Of a stretch of DNA of 64,000 bases, positions 54,107-64,000 are shown one piece after another. Position 1 is the first letter of the stretch. The number at the start of each line of letters is the position of its first letter. The notes beneath the pieces were generated by a model. The model searched no databases and was not told the origin of the DNA. It saw only the letters and a list, made by a program, of their open reading frames with translations. Source of the stretch: JACVRW01 sp963808545 (GTDB lineage Bacteria; Actinomycetota; Thermoleophilia; Solirubrobacterales; Thermoleophilaceae). The stretch covers positions 124,001 through 188,000 of the forward strand of contig CAWEGB010000008.1 in NCBI GenBank assembly GCA_963808545.1. The letters run 5' to 3'. The position numbers and the translations under genes were made by a program.

Positions 54107-55477
54107 ATGGGCCGCTTCCGCGATCCACAGGATCCGCTCTTCCAGGCGCTGAACTCGTCGATCTCGTTCGACTACCGGCTGGCGCCCTACGACATCGAGC
54201 AGTCGCTGGCCCACGCCCGGATGCTCGCCCGCAGCGGCATCATCAGCGACGCCGACCTCGAGCAGATCGAGCGCGGGCTGGCCGCCGTGCGCGAGGAGAT
54301 CGATACCGACCGCTTCGTGGTCGAGTCCGGCGACGAGGACATACACATGGCGATCGAGCGGCGGCTCACGGAGCTGGCCGGCCCGGTGGGCGGCAAGCTC
54401 CACACCGCGCGCTCGCGCAACGACCAGGTGGCCACCGACGTCGCCATGTTCGTCCGCGCTCACAGCCTCGACGCCCGGGAGCTGCTGTACGGCCTGATGA
54501 ACACGCTGGTCGAGGTGGCCGAGCGGCATCTCGACTGGCCGCTGCCCGGCTACACCCATCTGCAGCGCGCGCAGCCGGTCTACCTGTCGCACCACCTGCT
54601 CGCCTGGTTCTGGAAGTTCCGGCGCGACCTCCAGCGCTTCAATTTCTGCATGACCGCCACGGACGACCTGCCGCTCGGGGCCGGCGCGCTGGCGGGGGTC
54701 AACTTCGATACCGGCCGCATGTACGTGGCCCAGGAGCTCGGCTTCGGTGGTATCGCGGAGAACTCGCTCGATGCCGTCTCCAACCGCGACTTCGTGCTCG
54801 ACTACCTCGGCGCCGCCGCCACCTGCGCCACCCACCTCTCCCAGCTGGGAGGCGAGCTCGTGCTGTGGTCGAGCCAGGAGTTCGGCTTCTGCGAGCTGTC
54901 CGACTCCTTCTCCTCGGGGTCGAGCCTGATGCCGCAGAAGAAGAACCCCGACGCCGCCGAGCTGCTGCGGGCCAAGGCGCCGCGCGTGGTCGGCCGCCTG
55001 ACCGCGCTGTACGGCGTGCTGCACGGGTTGCCGCTCACCTACAACAAGGACCTCCAGGAGGACAAGGAGGGTCTGTTCGACGCCTGCGACACGCTCGAGC
55101 TCAGCCTGCGGGTGGCGGCGGAGATGCTCGGTGAGGCCCGCTTCGACCGCGAGCGCATGGCCGCGGCGGCGGGAGACGAGTTCATCGCCGCCACCGACCT
55201 CGCCGACCTGCTGGTGCGCGAGGGCGTGCCCTTCCGTGAGGCCCACGGGATCGTGGGCGGCGTGGTGCGGGCGGCCACCGAGCAGCGCAAGCGGCTCTCC
55301 GAGCTGGCGCCCGAGGAGCTGGCCGAGCTGGCGCCCCAGCTCGACGGCCGCTTCTACGAGCTGCTCGAGCAGGAGGCCTGGCTCGAGTCGAAGGTGTCGG
55401 AAGGGGGCACGGCGCTCGTCCGGGTGCGCGAGCAGCTGGCCCAGGCGCGCCACGTGCTGACCGAGGCCCCGGCGTGA
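54107..55477 (+). CDS. argH: Argininosuccinate lyase
   Basis: A 456-residue fumarase/aspartase-superfamily enzyme, the last step of arginine synthesis. 'FNSSISFDYRLAPYDIEQSL'-like N-terminus, 'KLHTARSRNDQVATD', 'GYTHLQRAQPVYLSHHLLAW' and the signature 'GSSLMPQKKNPD'. ATG 54107 is 10 bases after TAGACT (54091-54096). No other arg genes are in the window. The stop overlaps the glycosylase gene (GTGA). Confidence 0.96.
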   Translation: MGRFRDPQDPLFQALNSSISFDYRLAPYDIEQSLAHARMLARSGIISDADLEQIERGLAAVREEIDTDRFVVESGDEDIHMAIERRLTELAGPVGGKLHTARSRNDQVATDVAMFVRAHSLDARELLYGLMNTLVEVAERHLDWPLPGYTHLQRAQPVYLSHHLLAWFWKFRRDLQRFNFCMTATDDLPLGAGALAGVNFDTGRMYVAQELGFGGIAENSLDAVSNRDFVLDYLGAAATCATHLSQLGGELVLWSSQEFGFCELSDSFSSGSSLMPQKKNPDAAELLRAKAPRVVGRLTALYGVLHGLPLTYNKDLQEDKEGLFDACDTLELSLRVAAEMLGEARFDRERMAAAAGDEFIAATDLADLLVREGVPFREAHGIVGGVVRAATEQRKRLSELAPEELAELAPQLDGRFYELLEQEAWLESKVSEGGTALVRVREQLAQARHVLTEAPA

Positions 55478-56073
55478 GGCTCGGCCGCGACTTCTTCGCC
55501 CGCCCGGTCAACGACGTGGCCCGCGGCCTGATCGGCTGCATTCTGCGTCACGGCGAGACGGCGGGGCGCATCGTCGAGACCGAGGGCTACCACATGGACG
55601 AGCCCGCCTGCCACGCCCACGTGGGCCTCACGGGCCGCACCCACATCCTGTTCGGCGCCCCGGGCACGGCCTACGTCTACCTCTCCTACGGCATCCACTC
55701 GCTGCTCAACGCGGTGTGCGAGGAGGAGGGGGTGGGGGCCGCGGTGCTCATCCGCGCGCTCGAGCCGGTCGACGGCGTGGACCTGATGCGAGTGCGCCGT
55801 GGACCGGTGGCCGAGAGCGATCTCTGCTCGGGGCCGGGAAAGCTCACGCAGGCGCTCGGCGTGGGCCTGTCGCTGAACGGCAGGTCGCTGCTCAGCGGGC
55901 CGATCCAGCTGCTGGACAGGGCTCCGGGCGCGGCGGCGCCCCGGCTCGCGGTGGGCGAGCGGATCGGCATCACCAAGGCCGCCGAGCTGCCGTGGCGCTA
56001 CTGCGACGCGGACAGCGCTCACGTCTCGCGTCCATGGCCCGCGGCCATGCGCCGCGAGCGCCGGGCGGCCTAG
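55474..56073 (+). CDS. 3-Methyladenine DNA glycosylase (AAG/MPG family)
   Basis: A 199-residue base-excision repair enzyme. 'GRDFFARPVNDVARGLIGCI', the catalytic Glu in 'IVETEGYHM', 'GTAYVYLSYGIHSLLNAVC' and 'SGPGKLTQALGV' are all conserved. It is coupled to argH by GTGA. Its TAG stop lies in the palindrome CTAG, which also serves as the stop of the convergent penicillin-binding protein gene. Confidence 0.94.
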   Translation: MRLGRDFFARPVNDVARGLIGCILRHGETAGRIVETEGYHMDEPACHAHVGLTGRTHILFGAPGTAYVYLSYGIHSLLNAVCEEEGVGAAVLIRALEPVDGVDLMRVRRGPVAESDLCSGPGKLTQALGVGLSLNGRSLLSGPIQLLDRAPGAAAPRLAVGERIGITKAAELPWRYCDADSAHVSRPWPAAMRRERRAA

Positions 56074-58463
56074 GGCGGAGCTGCCCCCACGCCTCCGCCC
56101 GTGCCCCCGCCGCTGGGCGGCGTGGTGGGTGCCGGGGCCGGGGTGGGGGTCGGAGCCGGCGCGGGGGTCGGCTCGGGCGCCGGGGTCGGAGCCGATTCGG
56201 GCGCGGGTGTGGCCTCCCCGCCGCCGTTGCCGGTGGGCCCGTCCGGGGCGCTCTCGTCGGTGGGCGCGGCCTGCTCGGCCGGCGGGATCTGCGAGGGAGC
56301 GACCGGGCTGACCGGCACGCCAGAGGTCTCCTCGTCCTCCTCGTCGGGCTTGTCCCGCGCCAGGTCGCGCTCGGCCTTGATGGCCAGGGCCGCGGTCATG
56401 AAGTCGTGGAAGATCTCTGCCGGGAAGGTTCCGCCGGCCACCGGGCCGCCCGCGTGCTCGTACTCCATCGGCTGGAGACGGTCGGCGTAGCCCACCCAGA
56501 TGGCCACCGAGTAGTCGTCGTTGCCACCGGCGAACCAGGCGTCGCCGTAGTTCTCGGTCGTGCCGGTCTTACCCCAGACGTACTCGTCGCCCAGCGCGGC
56601 CGCCTTGCCCGTGCCGCTGGTGACGACAGTGGACAGCATCTCCTTGGCCAGCCGACCGACCTCCGGGGAGAAGATCCGCTCCTCGCGGCGCTCGTTTGTC
56701 TCGGTGAAGCCCTTGCCCTCGACCTTGGTGAAGGCCACCGGGCCGCTCCCGTTGGGCGCGAGCGAGCCGGAGACGCGCTTGCCCTCGTTCGCGATCGTGG
56801 AGTAGGCGTACGCCATCTCGAGCGGGGTCACGCCCTGCTCGAGACCGCCGAGCAGCATGGCCGGGTTGGTGGACAGTTCGGTGCGGATCCCCATCCGGTT
56901 GGCCAGACGGGCCACTCGCTTCGGCTTTACCTCCATGCCCAGCTCGGCGAACACCGAGTTGTCCGACGTCGCCGTGGCCGACCACAGCGAGGCGGAACCC
57001 AGGTAGGAATCCTCGTAGTTCGACACCTTGAACAGCTCCGGTCCCTTCTCGCCCCGGAACGGCAGCTGCTTGGGCTGAGAGGCCCAGACGCTATTGGGGT
57101 CGATCCCGTCGGCGAGCGCCCGCAGGAGGATGAAGGGCTTGAACGAGGATCCCGGCTGGCGATGCCCGTTGGTGGCCAGGTTGAAGGGGCGGGCGTTGAA
57201 GCTCGAGCCGCCGACCATGGCCTTGACCTCGCCCGTCCGGTTCTCGATGGCCACCAGCGAGGCATCCGGGCCGACGCCCGCGAGGCGGCCGGCCACCGCA
57301 TTCTCCGCGGCGGCCTGCATCTCCGGGTCGATCGTGGTCTTGATCTTCAGGCCACCGCCGAAGACCCGTCCGGGCCGGTAGCGGTCCACCAGCTGCTGGG
57401 TCATCCAGCTCGTGAAGTAGGGCTGCTCGGACTCGGTGGTGGGGGGATCGACCTCGTCCTCGTCGGGCACCGACTGGCGGGTGTTCTCCTCGTAGTCGGC
57501 CTTGGTGATCATGCCCTGTTCGTACATGCGCGTGAGCACCAGGTTGCGGCGAGCCGTGGCGTTGCGCGGGTTGACCACCGGGTCGTAGAGGCTGGGCGAG
57601 GCGATCAGCCCGGCCAGCATGGCCGCCTCAGCGGGGGTCACGTCCGTGGCCTCGCGCGCGTTTGGATCCGGCTCGTCGCCGACCACCGGCGGCGGGGCGT
57701 ACTGCACCCCCGAGGCGTTCTCTGCGGCCGCCAGCTCGTCGGGCTCGTCACCGTCGCCGAAGTAGGTCCGCACGGCCGCCTCGATGCCGTAGGCGCCGTT
57801 GCCGAAGTAGACCGTGTTCAGGTACTGGGTGAGGATCTTCTCCTTGGGCCACTGGCGCTCGAGGTGGTAGGCCAGCGCCGACTCGCGGAGCTTCTGGAAG
57901 ACCGTGCGGTCGGCCTGGGCCGAGAGGGCGTTCTTCACGAACTGCTGGGTGATGGTCGAGCCACCCTGGGCGGCGCGGCGCTTGAGCACGTCCTGGACGA
58001 GCGCGCGGCCGATGCCGGTGTAGTCCACACCCTCGTGCTCGTAGAAGCGCTGGTCCTCGATGGCGATGACCGCGTTCTTGATGTTGGGCGAGATCTCGCC
58101 CTCTCTGAGCAGGATGCGATTCTGGTTGCCGGTGAGCTTGGCGATCTGGCAGGCAGCGTTGCCCGGCTCCCTGCAACCGGGCCCGTCGGAATAGAGGCGC
58201 GAGTTCTCGGCCGCCCTGAACTCGGCCTGGTTCTCGAGCGAAGGCAGATCGCTCGAGACGGCCATCAGCATCCCGAACACCGTCGACACCAGCGCGAGCA
58301 CCGCCAGCCCGGTCAGGATCAGCATCAGCCGGAGCTTCTTGAGCTTGGGCTTGCGTGCCGGCGGCGGGGGCGCGGCCGGGCCGCTGCCGTTGCCATTCGA
58401 GGTCGAGTGCGGGCCCCCACGCAGAGAGGCTGGATGAGTGATGGGCGTCGGCGGCTCCGGCAT
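56070..58463 (-). CDS. Class A penicillin-binding protein (bifunctional glycosyltransferase/transpeptidase)
   Basis: A 797-residue peptidoglycan synthase. Cytoplasmic basic/proline-rich N-terminus, then one membrane helix ('LMLILTGLAVLALVSTVFGM'). The GT51 domain has 'IAIEDQRFYEHEGVDYTGIG' and 'QGGSTITQQFVKN'. The transpeptidase has SxxK in 'QPGSSFKPF', SxN in 'TATSDNSVFAELG' and KTG in 'YVWGKTGTTENYG'. A low-complexity Pro/Ala/Thr tail of about 90 residues ends in glycines. ATG 58463 is preferred over TTG 58517. It is divergent from tyrS. Confidence 0.93.
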   Translation of the reverse strand: MPEPPTPITHPASLRGGPHSTSNGNGSGPAAPPPPARKPKLKKLRLMLILTGLAVLALVSTVFGMLMAVSSDLPSLENQAEFRAAENSRLYSDGPGCREPGNAACQIAKLTGNQNRILLREGEISPNIKNAVIAIEDQRFYEHEGVDYTGIGRALVQDVLKRRAAQGGSTITQQFVKNALSAQADRTVFQKLRESALAYHLERQWPKEKILTQYLNTVYFGNGAYGIEAAVRTYFGDGDEPDELAAAENASGVQYAPPPVVGDEPDPNAREATDVTPAEAAMLAGLIASPSLYDPVVNPRNATARRNLVLTRMYEQGMITKADYEENTRQSVPDEDEVDPPTTESEQPYFTSWMTQQLVDRYRPGRVFGGGLKIKTTIDPEMQAAAENAVAGRLAGVGPDASLVAIENRTGEVKAMVGGSSFNARPFNLATNGHRQPGSSFKPFILLRALADGIDPNSVWASQPKQLPFRGEKGPELFKVSNYEDSYLGSASLWSATATSDNSVFAELGMEVKPKRVARLANRMGIRTELSTNPAMLLGGLEQGVTPLEMAYAYSTIANEGKRVSGSLAPNGSGPVAFTKVEGKGFTETNERREERIFSPEVGRLAKEMLSTVVTSGTGKAAALGDEYVWGKTGTTENYGDAWFAGGNDDYSVAIWVGYADRLQPMEYEHAGGPVAGGTFPAEIFHDFMTAALAIKAERDLARDKPDEEDEETSGVPVSPVAPSQIPPAEQAAPTDESAPDGPTGNGGGEATPAPESAPTPAPEPTPAPAPTPTPAPAPTTPPSGGGTGGGVGAAPP

Positions 58464-58588
58464 TGCTTTGAGCGCCCCGAATGAGGGGATCCCGAGTCCG
58501 TACGGGAAGGGCGGCAACGGTCAGGGCGCCCGCCCACAGAGCATCATCACGGGCGCCAACCGAAGGGCGTGAGTCTAGCATTGGGCCC

Positions 58589-59761
58589 ATGACGGATTCC
58601 CCGGGGGAGGCGGCCCGGTTTCTCACGCGCAACGCGGTCGACGCGCTCCCCTCCGGAGAGCTCGAGCGCCAGCTCGGCGAAGGCCGCCCGCTGAGGGTCA
58701 AGCTCGGCGTGGACCCCACCACGCCGGACATCCATCTGGGTCACACCGTGGTCCTGCGCAAGCTGCGCGAATTCCAGGAGCTGGGCCACCAGGTGGTGCT
58801 GATCGTGGGCGACTACACCGCGCGCGTGGGCGATCCCAGCGGCCGCTCGTCGACCCGTCCGTTCGTGGACCCGGCCGAGATCGACCGCAACGCCGAGACC
58901 TACGAGGAGCAGGCCTTCCGCGTGCTCGACCGCGACCGGACCGAGGTGCGGCGCAACGGCGAGTGGCTGGACATGAAGATGGACGAGCTGTTCCTGCTCG
59001 CGCGCACCTCGACCGTCGCCCAGCTGCTCGAGCGCGACGACTTCGCCCAGCGGTACGGGGCGGGAGAGCCGATCTCCATCCTCGAGCTGCTCTACCCGCT
59101 CATGCAGGGCTTCGACTCCGTGGCCATCCGGGCCGACATCGAGCTCGGGGCCACCGACCAGAAGTTCAACATGCTGCTCGCGCGCGAGATACAGAAGGCC
59201 TATGGGGTCCCGTCGCAGTCCATCCTGACCATGCCGATCCTGCCCGGTCTCGATGGAGTCCAGAAGATGTCGAAGTCGCTGGGCAACTACGTGGGCGTCG
59301 ACGACCCGGCCGAGGAGATGTACGGCAAGCTGATGCGGATCCCGGACCAGGTGCTGCCGGTCTACTACGACCTCCTGCTCGATTCGCCGCTCGACGGCTC
59401 GGTCGCGCCCCGGGACGCCAAGCGAGCCCTGGCCCTCGATATCGCCACCCGCTACCACGGCGAGCAGGACGCGCTCGCGGCGCAGGAGCGCTTCGACACC
59501 ATTCACGTGCGTAGGGAGGTCCCCGACGAGATCGAGGAGTACGCGTTCGCGGTGGACAACGGCCTCGTGCACCTGCCCGCGCTGCTCGCGGACGCCTTCG
59601 GGCTGTCGCGCTCCGAGGGACGCCGCCTGGTGGCCCAGGGGGGCGTCAGGCTGGACGGCGAGCCGCTCGACCAAGCCGCCCTGGACGTGGCGGCGGAGCG
59701 GCTCGACGGAGTGGTGCTGCAGGTGGGCCGCCGCCGCTTCCGGCGGCTGCGACGGGCCTGA
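58589..59761 (+). CDS. tyrS: Tyrosyl-tRNA synthetase
   Basis: A 390-residue class I synthetase of the TyrZ-like short type. HIGH motif as 'TPDIHLGHTVVLRK', 'GDYTARVGDPSGRSSTRP', tRNA/Tyr pocket 'ADIELGATDQKFNMLLARE', and KMSKS in 'GVQKMSKSLGNYVG'. A C-terminal S4 domain follows ('SRSEGRRLVAQGGVRLDGE'). ATG 58589 is 7 bases after TAGCAT (58576-58581). The rRNA operon follows. Confidence 0.96.
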   Translation: MTDSPGEAARFLTRNAVDALPSGELERQLGEGRPLRVKLGVDPTTPDIHLGHTVVLRKLREFQELGHQVVLIVGDYTARVGDPSGRSSTRPFVDPAEIDRNAETYEEQAFRVLDRDRTEVRRNGEWLDMKMDELFLLARTSTVAQLLERDDFAQRYGAGEPISILELLYPLMQGFDSVAIRADIELGATDQKFNMLLAREIQKAYGVPSQSILTMPILPGLDGVQKMSKSLGNYVGVDDPAEEMYGKLMRIPDQVLPVYYDLLLDSPLDGSVAPRDAKRALALDIATRYHGEQDALAAQERFDTIHVRREVPDEIEEYAFAVDNGLVHLPALLADAFGLSRSEGRRLVAQGGVRLDGEPLDQAALDVAAERLDGVVLQVGRRRFRRLRRA

Positions 59762-59768
59762 CCGCCGC

Positions 59769-59797
59769 TGGCGAAGCCTGGCGTCCGGTGCTACAGT
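59769..59797 (+). promoter_or_regulatory. Probable rRNA operon promoter
   Basis: TGGCGA (59769-59774) and TACAGT (59792-59797) are separated by 17 bases and lie about 290 bases before mature 16S rRNA. The stretch 59762-60082 holds no gene. It is the leader with the processing stem half at 59858-59875 and several short hairpins. A TTGACA at 60000-60005 has no fitting -10. Confidence 0.45.
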
Positions 59798-59857
59798 GGT
59801 CGGTCGCGTCACAGACGTGGGTGGAGTCCCCACCCTTGAGGGACGCAGCGGTCTTTG

Positions 59858-59875
59858 AAAACTCAGCAGTACGTG
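59858..59875 (+). other. 16S pre-rRNA processing stem, 5' strand
   Basis: This 18-base stretch (AAAACTCAGCAGTACGTG) is exactly complementary to 61735-61752 in the 16S-23S spacer. The two would pair and loop out the 16S precursor, the usual substrate for RNase III processing. Flanking bases (GTCT / AGAC) extend it imperfectly. Confidence 0.8.
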
Positions 59876-60082
59876 CGACCGAAAGGTCGCGTCCAGGTTT
59901 GAACCCTTCCTCGATCGCTTCGGCAATCGGCGAAGGGCCTGAAACAGAACCCGTCAAGTCCAGCCCGTTCCGCGGTGTACGCGGATAGGCATTGACGACT
60001 TGACAACTCTCTTGATCTGACAGTGGAGCCGGCCGGCTCGGGGTTTCCCTCGATCCGTCCGGATTTGAAACCACGCCAGACT

Positions 60083-64000
<3,918 letters not shown>

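Noticed and set aside
60000..60028. Second rRNA promoter at TTGACA (60000-60005)
   Set aside because: No TAnnnT hexamer at 16-18 bases downstream. It is only about 80 bases before mature 16S and more likely part of the leader structure.

Overview
This is a 64 kb, strongly GC-rich stretch of an actinobacterial chromosome. The 16S rRNA sequence, the complete menaquinone pathway, GTG/TTG starts and tightly overlapping operons fit the class Thermoleophilia (Solirubrobacterales-like). That placement is inferred from pattern recognition, not from a database search. Almost everything is core metabolism. There is no prophage, CRISPR array or insertion sequence. The one clear mobile element is an intein in the UvrD/PcrA helicase.

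Layout. 0-6.3 kb: tail of an HtaA-like exported protein, an ABC-2 exporter pair, uvrD/pcrA with intein, folD. 6.3-14.4 kb: an MFS transporter, the gatCAB amidotransferase operon, and small membrane, acetyltransferase and zinc-ribbon genes. 14.5-18 kb: ilvB-ilvN and a stand-alone LigD-type polymerase. 18-27 kb: all menaquinone genes from chorismate to DHNA prenylation (menF, menD, menH, menC, menA, menB, menE), unusually split over both strands, with a second HtaA-like gene inside. 27.4-34.4 kb: ilvC, an aminotransferase-serA pair, and a reverse transsulfuration pair (CBS and a cystathionine gamma-family enzyme). 34.4-39 kb: an accessory island with two degenerate serine-recombinase-like proteins, two exported ferritin-like proteins, an L,D-transpeptidase and a frameshifted membrane-anchored gene. 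39-52.5 kb: leucine/isoleucine synthesis (leuA behind a Leu-rich leader peptide, leuC, leuD, a Tam-like methyltransferase, leuB, ilvE, citramalate synthase), with an Fe-ADH-like gene, a B12-binding sensor-like protein, an SDR and an XRE-cupin regulator between leuA and leuC. 52.5-59.8 kb: a GNAT, an epimerase, argH, AAG glycosylase, a class A PBP and tyrS. 60.1 kb to the end: 16S rRNA, a spacer without tRNA genes, and the 5' part of 23S rRNA.

How it works together. The window supplies most of valine/leucine/isoleucine synthesis (ilvBN, ilvC, leuABCD, ilvE, and cimA for the pyruvate route to isoleucine; ilvD and ilvA are not here), serine to cystathionine/cysteine conversion, the last step of arginine synthesis, and the quinone needed for respiration. 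Many genes have no Shine-Dalgarno but carry a TAnnnT -10 box 6-11 bases before the start codon, which suggests widespread leaderless transcription. Genes inside operons are joined by 4-base overlaps (ATGA, GTGA, TTGA, and apparently one CTGA).

Most interesting points: the intein with a non-LAGLIDADG-looking insert, the paired catalytically degenerate recombinases (one fused across a frameshift to a membrane module), the leaderless Leu-rich attenuator peptide before leuA, the methyltransferase inside the leu operon, and the B12 sensor with a variant W-x9-EQ motif.
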